A stretch of DNA of 64,000 bases from Robiginitomaculum sp. GTDB taxonomy: Bacteria; Pseudomonadota; Alphaproteobacteria; Caulobacterales; Maricaulaceae. Of this stretch, positions 44,014 through 53,963 are shown one piece after another (position 1 is the stretch's first letter; every line of letters begins with the position of its first letter). The stretch lies in contig JAESQN010000020.1 in assembly GCA_016765135.1 (NCBI GenBank), positions 1-64,000 on the forward strand. Direction: 5' to 3'. Position numbers and translations under genes: made by a program. Under the pieces are notes generated by a model. That model searched no databases. It was not told the DNA's origin and was given only the letters and a program-made list of their open reading frames with translations.

Positions 44014-44045
44014 AGGCAGACACTAATTATTTTCAGGAGACCAAG

Positions 44046-47000
44046 ATGGGTCATTTTATCGACAGACTGACATATTTTTCCAAGATCGACGGCAAATTTG
44101 CGGGTGGTCACGGGATCACGACACGCGAACACCGTGGCTGGGAGCGAGCTTATCGGGACCGTTGGGCCCATGATAAAATTGTGCGTTCGACCCACGGGGT
44201 TAACTGCACCGGTTCATGTTCATGGAAAATTTATGTCAAAAACGGACTTGTCACCTGGGAAACCCAGCAGACGGATTACCCGCGCACCCGCCCCGACATG
44301 CCAAATCATGAACCGCGTGGTTGCTCTCGCGGGGCAAGTTATTCGTGGTATTTATACTCCGCCGCCCGGCTGAAATTCCCGCTGGTGCGCTCACGGCTTT
44401 TGAAAACTTACCGGGCTGCCAAGCAGACACATCCCGACCCTGTCGATGCCTGGGCCAGTATTATGGACGACCCCATAAAGGTCAATGATTACAAGAAAAT
44501 GCGCGGGCTTGGCGGGTTTGTGCGCGGTGAATGGGACGAAATGAACGAGATCATTGCGGCGGCCAATATTTATACGGTCAAAACCTACGGCCCCGACCGG
44601 GTTGTTGGTTTCTCGCCAATCCCCGCTATGTCTATGGTGTCCTATGCGGCGGGCACACGGTATCTATCCTTGATGGGCGGAACATCTCTTAGCTTCTACG
44701 ATTGGTATTGCGACCTCCCCCCCGCTTCTCCCCAGGTTTGGGGGGAGCAGACGGACGTGCCGGAGTCTGCGGATTGGTTTAACTCGGGCTATATTATAGC
44801 CTGGGGTTCAAACGTGCCGCAGACTCGCACGCCCGATGCGCATTTTTTCACCGAAGTTCGCTATAAAGGCACCAAAACCGTAAGCGTCACACCGGATTAT
44901 TCCGAGGTCGCCAAGCTGACCGACATCTGGCTCAACCCGCGCCAAGGCACCGACGCGGCTATGGCTATGGCCATGGGCCATGTGGTGTTCAAGGAATTCC
45001 ATCTGGAGAAAAAATCCGAATATTTCGAAGATTATATCCGCAGCTATTCCGATATGCCCATGTTGGTGATGATGGAAAAAGAAGACGGATATTACAAGCC
45101 GGGCCGCACTTTGCGCGCTTCCGATTTTACCGGGAATTTGAAAATTAAAACGAGCGACAATCCCGACTGGTGTCCAACCGTTTACGACGAAACCTCCAAA
45201 TCCGTAGTTTCGCCCAACGGCACGGTCGGTTCGCGCTGGGGCAATAAAGGTAACTGGAATTTGGAAGCCAAAGACCGGGCCACTGGCAAAGACATCTGGG
45301 CGCAACTTTCCTGCATTGATGAGCGCGACGAAGTTCTGGGCGTGGCTTTCCCCTATTTTGCCAACCAGCCCCATGACCAAAAACTGTTCAACCATACTGA
45401 CCACGAAGACATTCAGGTGCGTAATGTACCTGTGCGCAAGGTTACACTGAAGGGCAAAAAGACCGCCTATGTGGCCACCGTCTATGATTTGATGGCAGCC
45501 AATTACGCCATTGATAGAGGCCTCGGCGGCGATAATGTTGCCAGCTCATACGATAATAATGTGCCTTACACCCCCGCCTGGCAAGAAGCCATTACCGGGG
45601 TTGATCGGGCCAAAGTCATTCAGGTGGCGAGAGAGTTCGCCGAAAACGCTGACAAAACTCGTGGCCGCTCCATGGTGATTTTGGGCGCGGCGATTAACCA
45701 CTGGTATCATATGGATATGATCTACCGAGGTATTATCAATTTACTGATGATGTGCGGCTGTATCGGGAAATCCGGCGGTGGTTGGGCCCATTATGTCGGG
45801 CAAGAAAAACTTAGACCGCAGACAGGCTGGATACCGCTGGCCTTTGCAACCGATTGGGCGCGCCCACCGCGCCAGATGAATTCCACCTCGTATTTTTACA
45901 ATCACTCAAGCCAATGGCGTTATGAAAAACTCGGTGTTGATGAAATCCTCTCCCCCCTCGCCGATAAAGAAAAATGGGCGGATTATTCGTTAATTGATTG
46001 CAATGTCCGCTCCGAACGTATGGGCTGGCTCCCCTCCTCGCCCCAGTTCAAAGACAACCCGCTCGGTTTTAAGGCCAAAGCTGGCGACAAGGATATCAAG
46101 CAATATGTGGTTGACCGGATTAAGTCCGGCGACTTGGAATTTGCTTGCGAAGATCCGGACCACGCAAATAACTATCCGCGCAATATGTTTGTCTGGCGCT
46201 CCAATATTTTGGGCAGTTCTGGCAAGGGCCATGAATATATCCTCAAACATTTACTCGGCGCATCCAACTCCCTCATGAGCGAAGATATTGGCGAAACTGG
46301 TGGGGCTAAACCATCCGAAGTCAAATGGCACGACGAAGCAGTTGAAGGCAAATTAGATCTGGTCATCACTCTTGATTTTCGCATGTCAACCACGGCGGTT
46401 TATTCGGACATCGTCCTGCCCGCCGCCACATGGTACGAGAAAAACGACCTCAACACCTCCGACATGCACCCGTTCATTCATCCGCTTTCAAGAGCCGTTG
46501 ACCCGGCTTGGGAGAGCCGTTCGGATTGGGATATTTTCAAAGGGCTTTCCAAGAAATTCTCAGAACTTTGCGACGGGCATTTGGGCGTTGAAGACGATTT
46601 GGTCAGCGTCCCGATCTTGCACGATACGCCCGGCGAAATTGGTCAGGCGTTCGGCGTCAAGGACTGGAAAAAAGGCGAGTGCGAACCCATACCCGGCAAG
46701 ACCATGCCAAACCTTGTGCCCGTGAAACGCGATTATCCAAACCTGCACAAAATGTTCACCTCTGTCGGGCCACTGCTTGAAAAACTCGGCAATGGCGGCA
46801 AGGGTATTGGCTGGAAAACCGGCGACGAAATTGATCTGCTGCGCGGGCTTAACAAAGTGGTGCGCGAAGAAGGTATCTCCAAGGGCCAGCCGAAACTGGA
46901 AACCGCCATTGATGCGTGCGAGGTCATTCTCAGCCTTGCCCCCGAGACCAATGGTCAAGTCGCGGTCAAGGCCTGGAAGGCTTTGGGCGAGTTTACCGGG

Positions 47001-47825
47001 CGCGAACATACCCATTTGGCTCTGCCCAAACAGGACGAGAAGATTCGCTTCCGGGACGTGCAGGCACAACCGCGTAAAATTATCTCCTCACCAACATGGT
47101 CAGGGCTTGAGGACGAACATGTCAGCTATAATGCCGGCTATACCAATGTCCATGAGCTAATCCCGTGGCGCACCTTGACGGGCCGCCAGCAATTTTATCA
47201 AGACCATGAATGGATGCGCGATTTTGGTGAGACATTATGCGTTTACAAACCGCCGATCTCGACCCGCACCATCAATGACGCGATTAAGACACGCGGTGAC
47301 AGCACCAAGCAAATTGCGCTGAACTGGATCACCCCGCACCAAAAATGGGGCATTCATTCGACCTATTCCGATAACCTCTTGATGTTGACCATGAACAGGG
47401 GCGGGCCAATCATTTGGATATCAGAAATCGACGCCGCCAAAATCGACGTGGTCGATAATGACTGGATCGAGGTCTATAATGTCAACGGCGCTATCTCGGC
47501 CCGCGCCGTGGTGTCCCAGCGTGTGCCAGAAGGCATGAGCATGATGTATCACGCCCAGGAAAAAACCATGAATACACCGGGCAATGAAGTCACTGGCAAG
47601 CGCGGCGGCATTCATAATTCCGTCACCAAAGCCGTGGTCAAGCCGACCCATATGATCGGCGGCTATGCGCAATTATCATGGGGCTTTAACTATTACGGCA
47701 CGGTTGGTTCCAACCGCGACGAATTTGTCATTGTCCGCAAGGTGAAGAAACTCGACTGGATGGAAGAGCCTTACGAAGAAGGCCAACCTATCAATATTGA
47801 TCTTAAGCAAGGAGGTGCAGAATGA
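44046..47825 (+). CDS. narG: Respiratory nitrate reductase, catalytic alpha subunit NarG
   Basis: 1259 residues, normal for NarG. It reduces nitrate to nitrite at a Mo-bis-MGD centre on the cytoplasmic side. The FS0 cluster ligands are His50, Cys54, Cys58 and Cys93 (STHGVNCTGSCSW; HEPRGCSRG). The Mo ligand Asp219 lies in SFYDWYCDLPPASPQ. No twin-arginine signal, as expected for the membrane-bound cytoplasm-facing enzyme. Ribosome site AGGAGA. The gene ends with an ATGA overlap with narH. Confidence 0.98.
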   Translation: MGHFIDRLTYFSKIDGKFAGGHGITTREHRGWERAYRDRWAHDKIVRSTHGVNCTGSCSWKIYVKNGLVTWETQQTDYPRTRPDMPNHEPRGCSRGASYSWYLYSAARLKFPLVRSRLLKTYRAAKQTHPDPVDAWASIMDDPIKVNDYKKMRGLGGFVRGEWDEMNEIIAAANIYTVKTYGPDRVVGFSPIPAMSMVSYAAGTRYLSLMGGTSLSFYDWYCDLPPASPQVWGEQTDVPESADWFNSGYIIAWGSNVPQTRTPDAHFFTEVRYKGTKTVSVTPDYSEVAKLTDIWLNPRQGTDAAMAMAMGHVVFKEFHLEKKSEYFEDYIRSYSDMPMLVMMEKEDGYYKPGRTLRASDFTGNLKIKTSDNPDWCPTVYDETSKSVVSPNGTVGSRWGNKGNWNLEAKDRATGKDIWAQLSCIDERDEVLGVAFPYFANQPHDQKLFNHTDHEDIQVRNVPVRKVTLKGKKTAYVATVYDLMAANYAIDRGLGGDNVASSYDNNVPYTPAWQEAITGVDRAKVIQVAREFAENADKTRGRSMVILGAAINHWYHMDMIYRGIINLLMMCGCIGKSGGGWAHYVGQEKLRPQTGWIPLAFATDWARPPRQMNSTSYFYNHSSQWRYEKLGVDEILSPLADKEKWADYSLIDCNVRSERMGWLPSSPQFKDNPLGFKAKAGDKDIKQYVVDRIKSGDLEFACEDPDHANNYPRNMFVWRSNILGSSGKGHEYILKHLLGASNSLMSEDIGETGGAKPSEVKWHDEAVEGKLDLVITLDFRMSTTAVYSDIVLPAATWYEKNDLNTSDMHPFIHPLSRAVDPAWESRSDWDIFKGLSKKFSELCDGHLGVEDDLVSVPILHDTPGEIGQAFGVKDWKKGECEPIPGKTMPNLVPVKRDYPNLHKMFTSVGPLLEKLGNGGKGIGWKTGDEIDLLRGLNKVVREEGISKGQPKLETAIDACEVILSLAPETNGQVAVKAWKALGEFTGREHTHLALPKQDEKIRFRDVQAQPRKIISSPTWSGLEDEHVSYNAGYTNVHELIPWRTLTGRQQFYQDHEWMRDFGETLCVYKPPISTRTINDAIKTRGDSTKQIALNWITPHQKWGIHSTYSDNLLMLTMNRGGPIIWISEIDAAKIDVVDNDWIEVYNVNGAISARAVVSQRVPEGMSMMYHAQEKTMNTPGNEVTGKRGGIHNSVTKAVVKPTHMIGGYAQLSWGFNYYGTVGSNRDEFVIVRKVKKLDWMEEPYEEGQPINIDLKQGGAE

Positions 47826-49450
47826 CTATACGTGCGCAAATAGGTATGGTGCTGAACCTGGATAAATGTATCGGGTGCCACACATGTTCAATCACTTGCA
47901 AAAACGTATGGACGTCCAGAGGCGGCGTGGAATATGCATGGTTTAACAATGTCGAGACCAAGCCGGGCCTTGGTTATCCGCGCAATTGGGAAGACCAGGA
48001 AGAATGGAAAGGCGGCTGGGAGCGGACGAAATCCGGCAAGCTAAAACCCAAGGCTGGCGGCAAAGTCGGGCTGTTGACGCAAATTTTTGCCAATCCTAAC
48101 CTACCGGAAATTGACGATTATTACGACCCATATACTTACGAATATGACCGCCTGAAATCCGCACCCGAAAGCAAAACCGTACCCACGGCCCGGATGAAAT
48201 CCGTCATTACCGGCAAGACTATGGATAAGCCCGATTGGGGTGTTAACTGGGAAGAACTGCTGGGCGGCGAATTTGAAAAGCGTCGCAGTGATTATAATTT
48301 CAAAGGCATTCAGGAGAAAATGTACGGCGAATTTGAAAATACATTTATGATGTATCTGCCGCGCCTGTGCGAGCATTGCCTCAACCCGTCTTGCGTGGCC
48401 TCCTGCCCGTCCGGCGCGATTTACAAACGCGAAGAAGACGGGATTGTCCTGATCGACCAAGACAAATGCCGGGGCTGGCGCATGTGTGTTTCGGGTTGCC
48501 CCTACAAGAAAATTTATTTCAACTGGCAGTCCGGAAAATCGGAAAAATGTACGTTCTGTTATCCGCGCATCGAGGCGGGCGAACCGACCGTTTGTTCCGA
48601 AACCTGTGTCGGACGCATCCGTTATCTGGGCGTGCTGCTCTATGATAGCGAACAGATTAAAGAAGCTGCATCTGTGCCGGACGAGAAAGATCTTTACCAA
48701 GCCCAGTGCGATTTATTTCTTGACCCCAACGACCCGGACGTCATCGCTCGCGCCAAGGCTGACGGTATTCCTGAAAGCTGGCTAAAGGCGGCGAAAGCAT
48801 CCCCCGTCTATAAAATGGCTATGGATTGGAAGATCGCATTTCCTTTGCATCCCGAGTACAGAACCCTGCCAATGGTCTGGTATGTACCGCCCCTGTCACC
48901 AATTCAATCTGTCCATGAAAACGGCCTGATGGAAAGCAAAGAAGGTACAAATGGTATGATCCCTGACGTGGAGAGCTTACGCATCCCCGTTAAATATCTG
49001 GCCAATCTACTCACCGCCGGGGACGAAGCGCCCGTGACCAATGCCCTTGAACGCATGCTGACCATGCGGGCCTATATGCGCAGCAAAACGGTGGACGGTG
49101 TGACCAATCTTGATATACTTGAAAAAGTCGGCATGACCGAATTTGAGATGGACGACATGTACCAAATGATGGCCATTGCCAATTATGAAGACCGGTTCGT
49201 CATCCCGACCAGTCATAAGGAATATGCCGGAGACGGGCCGTTCGACCAAGAAATCGCTTTCGCAACCCGATCCGAATGCGGCTTTAGTTTCGGCAATGGC
49301 TGTCACGGAGGGGAAGAACCTAAACGCTCTAATCTGTTCGGCACCCAGAGCCACGCCAACACTATGGACGGTGCATTTCGCGGCGGCAAAACACCGGGCG
49401 ACGGCGGCGTAAAAACCCTAAGTAAAGAAAATATGGGAGATAAACCATGA
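47822..49450 (+). CDS. narH: Nitrate reductase iron-sulfur beta subunit NarH
   Basis: 542 residues. It carries four Fe-S clusters that relay electrons from NarI haems to NarG. Cysteine groups: CIGCHTCSITCKNVW near the N-terminus, CEHCLNPSCVASCPSGA, then CRGWRMCVSGCPYKK, where Trp replaces a Cys as expected for the [3Fe-4S] cluster, and KCTFCYPRIEAGEPTVCSETC. Slightly longer than E. coli NarH at the C-terminus. It is coupled by ATGA overlaps on both sides. Confidence 0.98.
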   Translation: MTIRAQIGMVLNLDKCIGCHTCSITCKNVWTSRGGVEYAWFNNVETKPGLGYPRNWEDQEEWKGGWERTKSGKLKPKAGGKVGLLTQIFANPNLPEIDDYYDPYTYEYDRLKSAPESKTVPTARMKSVITGKTMDKPDWGVNWEELLGGEFEKRRSDYNFKGIQEKMYGEFENTFMMYLPRLCEHCLNPSCVASCPSGAIYKREEDGIVLIDQDKCRGWRMCVSGCPYKKIYFNWQSGKSEKCTFCYPRIEAGEPTVCSETCVGRIRYLGVLLYDSEQIKEAASVPDEKDLYQAQCDLFLDPNDPDVIARAKADGIPESWLKAAKASPVYKMAMDWKIAFPLHPEYRTLPMVWYVPPLSPIQSVHENGLMESKEGTNGMIPDVESLRIPVKYLANLLTAGDEAPVTNALERMLTMRAYMRSKTVDGVTNLDILEKVGMTEFEMDDMYQMMAIANYEDRFVIPTSHKEYAGDGPFDQEIAFATRSECGFSFGNGCHGGEEPKRSNLFGTQSHANTMDGAFRGGKTPGDGGVKTLSKENMGDKP

Positions 49451-50136
49451 GAAGCTTACGCGTATTATCAAGGCTGTTGGTTTATCCGAGCGCCGAAGTT
49501 CTCGGACAAATGGATGCGTTGAAAGACGTGTTGCGCGAGGATGGATTTTTGAAGGCTGGCACCTTGAAAAAGCTCACCGCTTTTATGGACGAATATGCAG
49601 GCACAGACCTCATGGACGCCCAGGAGACCTATGTAGAATTGTTCGATAGGGGCCGGGCGCATTGCTTGCATTTGTTCGAACATGTGCACGGCGAATCGCG
49701 GTTTCGCGGCCAGGCCATGATCGACCTTTCCGACCGCTACGCCGAAAAAGGTCTGGTGATCGGGGTCGGTGAATTGCCGGATTATCTGCCGGTGTTTCTG
49801 GAATTTATTTCCATTTGCGAGCCGGATGAGGGGCTTGAAACATTGGCCCAGGCCGCCCCCGTTATCGCTACCATTGGCGAAAAACTTAAACGGCAAAAAA
49901 GCGGTTACGCTAACGTGTTTAAGGCGATCACCGAATTGTCCGGCGCGAAATTAAAGGAGGCCGACATCAAGAAAGCCGCCGATGCAGCCCTGCCCAATAT
50001 CAAAACATTGGACGAGCTGGACGAAGAGTGGAAAGAGCCGGAAGCGTTTGGCGACGATTGCAATACCGCATGCAGTCCATCAAGCGCCATGCCGCTTGAG
50101 CCTGCAAGTCAGCATGCCAATCAAGGAGTAAACTGA
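49447..50136 (+). CDS. narJ: Nitrate reductase assembly chaperone NarJ
   Basis: 229 residues, all-helical TorD/NarJ family. The N-terminal RVLSRLLVYPSAEVL and the signature YVELFDRGRAHCLHLFEHVHGESRFRGQAM are diagnostic. It helps insert the molybdenum cofactor and the FS0 cluster into NarG. It starts by ATGA overlap within narH and ends on the first base of narI (TGATG). Confidence 0.97.
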   Translation: MRSLRVLSRLLVYPSAEVLGQMDALKDVLREDGFLKAGTLKKLTAFMDEYAGTDLMDAQETYVELFDRGRAHCLHLFEHVHGESRFRGQAMIDLSDRYAEKGLVIGVGELPDYLPVFLEFISICEPDEGLETLAQAAPVIATIGEKLKRQKSGYANVFKAITELSGAKLKEADIKKAADAALPNIKTLDELDEEWKEPEAFGDDCNTACSPSSAMPLEPASQHANQGVN

Positions 50137-50816
50137 TGAACGAGTTTCTTAACACATTTTTCTTTGGCATATTCCCCTACCTTGCCATTGGCACTATGAT
50201 TATCGGCAGCATCTTGCGTTATGACCGCGACCCCTATTCATGGAAGGCCGATTCGAGCCAACTCATGAGCCGCAAAGGTCTCAGGCTGGGTAGCAATCTG
50301 TTTCATGTGGGGATTATCTTTCTGTTCTTTGGCCATCTGGTGGGTCTTTTAACGCCCCACTGGGCTTACGCACCATTTATGACATCCGGGCAAAAACAGC
50401 TTCTGGCCATGGTCGCGGGCGGAATTTTCGGCAGCATAATGCTCGTCGGCTTGCTTATATTGATTGTGCGCCGTTTCGGCAATGCGCGGGTTAGTGCCAC
50501 GTCCAGCTTTTGGGACAAGGCGATTTTGATCCTGTTGTTAGCGCAGCTTATTTTGGGGCTTCTCACCATACCCCAATCAGCCAAACATATGGACGGTTCA
50601 TCCATGATCGAACTGGCCGCATGGGCGCAAAAAATCGTCACCTTTAGAGGCGGCGCGGCAGAGCATATCATAGGCCAAAACATCATTTTCAAACTGCACA
50701 TAGTTCTGGGCCTGACACTTTTCCTGATCCTGCCCTTCACAAGGCTGGTGCATATATTCAGCGCCCCGATTAAATATTTGTTCCGCACAGGTTATCAGAT
50801 TGTACGTAAGCGGTAG
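50136..50816 (+). CDS. narI: Nitrate reductase cytochrome b gamma subunit NarI
   Basis: 226 residues with five membrane helices. It oxidises quinol on the periplasmic side. The haem-ligating histidines are His57 and His67 (SNLFHVGIIFLFFGHLVG) and His188 and His206 (KLHIVLGL; RLVHIFSAP), in the same arrangement as E. coli. The operon ends here; a repeat copy and an FNR-type box follow before the porin gene. Confidence 0.97.
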   Translation: MNEFLNTFFFGIFPYLAIGTMIIGSILRYDRDPYSWKADSSQLMSRKGLRLGSNLFHVGIIFLFFGHLVGLLTPHWAYAPFMTSGQKQLLAMVAGGIFGSIMLVGLLILIVRRFGNARVSATSSFWDKAILILLLAQLILGLLTIPQSAKHMDGSSMIELAAWAQKIVTFRGGAAEHIIGQNIIFKLHIVLGLTLFLILPFTRLVHIFSAPIKYLFRTGYQIVRKR

Positions 50817-50836
50817 AGTATCGGACTTTTAGTATT

Positions 50837-50929
50837 CCTGTAGGGTGGATTAGCGCCTCTTGCGCGTAATCCACCTTGCGGTGTGTGCCAACGGTGGATT
50901 ACGCCAAGAGGGCTAATCCACCCTACAGG
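50837..50929. repeat. Dispersed 93-bp palindromic repeat, copy 3 (most complete)
   Basis: CCTGTAGGGTGGATTAGCGC at the left and GGCTAATCCACCCTACAGG at the right form terminal arms; inside, GCGTAATCCACC and GGTGGATTACGC form a second nested pair. It lies 21 bases after narI and may help end that transcript, although it lacks a T-tract. Confidence 0.9.
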
Positions 50930-50982
50930 TTTTCAGATTTTTTCAAGGTGCGACACTCTGTCCAGCCAAAAGCATAACCCCT

Positions 50983-50996
50983 TTGACATGGGTCAA
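50983..50996 (+). promoter_or_regulatory. FNR-type operator upstream of the porin
   Basis: TTGACATGGGTCAA, perfectly symmetric half-sites TTGAC/GTCAA. A TATATT hexamer at 51018-51023 lies about 31 bp from the site centre, again the class II spacing. It places the porin in the nitrate regulon. Confidence 0.82.
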
Positions 50997-51059
50997 ATTT
51001 TCTCTCCTGCATAAGTGTATATTGGATACATCAAACATATATGCACAAAGGAAAAAACC

Positions 51060-52292
51060 ATGCGCACCTTACTCCTGACTTCTGTAGCAGCTTTTAGTCT
51101 TCTTGGCGCCAGTCAAGCATTTGCAGCCGACGAGGCGGAAACACTTGTCGATGCCATCACCAATGGCAAAACCAATATCAACTTTCGCCTTCGCAACGAA
51201 AATGTAAGCCAGGACGGCTTTGCTGAAAATGCCAACGCCCTGACTTTGCGCACTAGGCTTAAATATTCAACCGGTGTGTTCAAAGGTTTTGCCGCCGTTA
51301 TTGAGGTCGATAATGTATTGGCGCTGGATAATAATTATAACAGCACCATTAACGGACGTACTAACAGGCCCGTAGTTGCCGACCCTAAAATAACTGAAAT
51401 CAATCAGGCCTATCTGTCTTATACGGGTATTGCTAAAACAACCCTCAAAGCAGGCCGAGTGGCTTTAAATCTGGACAATCAACGCTTTATCGGCACGGTA
51501 GGTTGGCGGCAAAACGACCAGACCTATGATATGTTGGCGGGGATCGTTAAACCAAATGATGATTTGACGTTGACGGGCGGTTATGTGTGGAATGTCAACA
51601 GAATATTTGGTGATGATAATCCATTGGGCAATTTGGACACAAATACATTTATCTTAAACGGTAAATATACCGGATTTGATTTAGGTAATTTGACCGCTTA
51701 CGGCCTGTTTATTGATCTCAATGATACTGCCGTACTTGGTCTATCCAGCCAAACTCTAGGCATTCGTTTTGACGGCAAACAGAAACTTGGAAACGGTAAT
51801 GTTACGGCGCTCTATGAGTTGGAATTTGCCACGCAAAGCGATTATAAAGACAGTCCCCTTAATTATAACGCCCAATACTACCACATTATGGGCGGGTTGA
51901 GCGCAGGCGGATTTACGGGCAAAATTGGTTATGAGGTATTAGGTTCGGATAATGGTCTGGCCAGCTTCCAAACCCCGCTCGCCACCTTGCACAAATTCAA
52001 TGGCTGGGCCGATACATTTCTCAACACTCCTGCGGGTGGTCTTGAAGATTTCTACGGTTCATTATTTTATAAAGTCGGTGGCGACAGCAAACTTAAAGGT
52101 TTGACATTTGGTGCTATTTATCACGATTTTTCCGCAGATGTCGGTGGTAGTTACGGCAATGAAATAAATCTATTGATCAAGAAAAATTTCGGGAAAAACT
52201 TTTACGGGGCGTTGAAATATGCAAATTATAACGCCGATGGTTTTAGCGTCGATACAAAGAAAATGTGGGTGACCATCGGCGCGAATTATTGA
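51060..52292 (+). CDS. Outer-membrane porin, alginate-export-like family
   Basis: 410 residues from the ATG at 51060, preceded by AAGGAA; earlier in-frame codons lie in the promoter. Signal peptide LLTSVAAFSLLGASQAFAAD. The mature chain is rich in alternating beta-strands with NFRLRNENVSQDGFAENANALTLRTRL at its start and YGNEINLLIKKNFGKNFYGALKYANYNAD near the end, matching the Alginate_exp-type barrel used for several anions. It is placed right after narI with the same operator class, so nitrate or nitrite passage across the outer membrane is a reasonable inference. Confidence 0.83.
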   Translation: MRTLLLTSVAAFSLLGASQAFAADEAETLVDAITNGKTNINFRLRNENVSQDGFAENANALTLRTRLKYSTGVFKGFAAVIEVDNVLALDNNYNSTINGRTNRPVVADPKITEINQAYLSYTGIAKTTLKAGRVALNLDNQRFIGTVGWRQNDQTYDMLAGIVKPNDDLTLTGGYVWNVNRIFGDDNPLGNLDTNTFILNGKYTGFDLGNLTAYGLFIDLNDTAVLGLSSQTLGIRFDGKQKLGNGNVTALYELEFATQSDYKDSPLNYNAQYYHIMGGLSAGGFTGKIGYEVLGSDNGLASFQTPLATLHKFNGWADTFLNTPAGGLEDFYGSLFYKVGGDSKLKGLTFGAIYHDFSADVGGSYGNEINLLIKKNFGKNFYGALKYANYNADGFSVDTKKMWVTIGANY

Positions 52293-52298
52293 TGTAAT

Positions 52299-52658
52299 TT
52301 AGCTACCACGCGGCAAAGGCGTACCGTAAAGTTTGTGGAAATACACACCGATACCGCGTGCATTTGGCAGGGTGTTATACCCGTTCGCTGGTGTTATCCG
52401 CACACCGTCTGGAATAGCCGCACCCTTGGGCAACACAAGGGTCGGACAATTGTGATTGCCGGGGCCAAGCAGATCCACCAGGCCTTGGCGCGGATGGGTT
52501 ATGGTCTCATAGCGGATTTTTACGGCCTCTTTAATAGCCGGGAAATACGAAAGCACACCCCAAATTTCGGCACATTCCGGGCAATATTCCCGGCGATTGC
52601 CTAAATCTGTACTGGCCTCAAATCCGGGCGCGAGAAGAAATAAAATTGGCTTGTCCAT
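52299..52658 (-). CDS. DUF3088 family protein
   Basis: 119 residues with a thioredoxin-like CxxC (GNRREYCPECAEIWGVL) about residue 24 and TLVLPKGAAIPDGV further on, typical of DUF3088. The fold suggests a redox or metal role, but no activity is known. It converges on the porin gene with only 6 bases between stops, and is divergent from mtaB by 60 bases. Confidence 0.8.
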   Translation of the reverse strand: MDKPILFLLAPGFEASTDLGNRREYCPECAEIWGVLSYFPAIKEAVKIRYETITHPRQGLVDLLGPGNHNCPTLVLPKGAAIPDGVRITPANGYNTLPNARGIGVYFHKLYGTPLPRGS

Positions 52659-52718
52659 ACTGATATCCTTGACGGTGATTGCTTGACGTATCCATCATTA
52701 AAGCCCATCTAGCCCCTC

Positions 52719-53963
52719 ATGGCAACTGATGTAAAATCAATCACACTGGGCTGTCGCCTGAACCTGCGCGAAAGCGAGGTTATGGCCGCCCATGCGCGGG
52801 CGCAGAAACTGGGCGAAGCAGTGATCATCAACACCTGCGCCGTCACCAATGAAGCCGCCCGCCAAAGCCGACAAGCCGTGCGCCGGGCCGTGCGCGAGCA
52901 TAAGGGCGCCAAAATCATCGTCACAGGCTGCGCCGCGCAGATTGAGCCGGAGGTTTTCAAAGCTCTGGACGGTGTGGAGCGGGTGCTGGGCAATAGTGAA
53001 AAAATGCGCCAAGCCAGCTTTGCATCAAATGCAAAGTCCAAAGTCAGCGACATTATGCAAAGCCGGGATATTTCCCTTGGCCCGGTCGGGACAGCCAGCG
53101 AGCGCAGTCGCGCTATTGTACAAGTCCAGACCGGATGTGATCACCGCTGCACATTTTGTATCATACCCTACGGGCGCGGCAATTCGCGTTCCGTCCCGGC
53201 ATCCGAAGTGGCCGCACAAGTCAGGGAATTGAGCGAGAACGGTTTTAATGAAGTCGTGTTGTCAGGCGTGGATATTTCGTCCTGGGGTGATGACCTGCCT
53301 GGCACACCAAAACTGGGCCAATTGGTCAGCGATATTCTGGAGGCCGCACCCGCCCTGCCCCGTTTGCGCCTGTCGTCTATTGACCCGGCGGAAGTTGACG
53401 AAAAGCTGTTTGAACTTATGGCCACCGAGCCGCGCCTGACACCCTATTTGCACCTCTCCCTCCAACACGGCGACAACATGATCCTCAAGCGCATGAAGCG
53501 CCGCCACACCCGCGAGCAAGCGATTAAATTATGCGCCGACTTGCGCCGGGTACGGCCCGACATCAGTTTCGGCGCAGACATAATTGCTGGCTTCCCGACC
53601 GAGACCGAGGAGATGTTCGAAAATTCTCGCAAGGTAATAGACGAGTGCGGGCTGGCCTGGTTGCATGTATTTCCGTTTTCGGCCCGCTCCGGCACGCCGG
53701 CGGCGCGTATGCCTTTGGTGGACGGCAAGGTGATTAAAGCCCGTGCTAAAATATTACGCGAAGCCGGTGCACAAGCCCAGGAACGGTTTTTAGCCTCAAG
53801 AGATTTTGGCCATGACCTGGCCTTGATCGAAAAAGGCGGGCTTGGGCGTTTGGCTGATTTCTCGCCCGTAAAACTCCCCGCTCATAATGCCCCTTCAGGG
53901 CAGTTGCGTACAGTGAAGATAACGGGCTATAGTGACGGCAAATTACTGGGGGAACTCGTGTGA
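52719..53963 (+). CDS. mtaB: tRNA t6A37 methylthiotransferase MtaB
   Basis: 414 residues. Radical SAM enzyme that adds a methylthio group to t6A37, giving ms2t6A. The N-terminal MTTase domain has Cys12 (GCRLNLRESE), Cys40 (INTCAVTNEA) and Cys71 (VTGCAAQ) for one cluster; the radical SAM motif CDHRCTFC supplies Cys140, Cys144 and Cys147. A C-terminal TRAM-like part ends at GELV. It ends by overlapping the ftsY GTG start, the usual alphaproteobacterial pairing, and functionally follows tsaE at 12.3 kb. Confidence 0.95.
   Translation: MATDVKSITLGCRLNLRESEVMAAHARAQKLGEAVIINTCAVTNEAARQSRQAVRRAVREHKGAKIIVTGCAAQIEPEVFKALDGVERVLGNSEKMRQASFASNAKSKVSDIMQSRDISLGPVGTASERSRAIVQVQTGCDHRCTFCIIPYGRGNSRSVPASEVAAQVRELSENGFNEVVLSGVDISSWGDDLPGTPKLGQLVSDILEAAPALPRLRLSSIDPAEVDEKLFELMATEPRLTPYLHLSLQHGDNMILKRMKRRHTREQAIKLCADLRRVRPDISFGADIIAGFPTETEEMFENSRKVIDECGLAWLHVFPFSARSGTPAARMPLVDGKVIKARAKILREAGAQAQERFLASRDFGHDLALIEKGGLGRLADFSPVKLPAHNAPSGQLRTVKITGYSDGKLLGELV

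Noticed and set aside
44710-44760. C-rich/G-rich palindrome-like stretch in narG resembling the repeat inserted in addA
   Set aside because: The encoded peptide (YDWYCDLPPASPQ followed by WGEQTDVPESADW) is the normal conserved NarG sequence around the Mo ligand, so it is ancestral coding DNA, not an insert.
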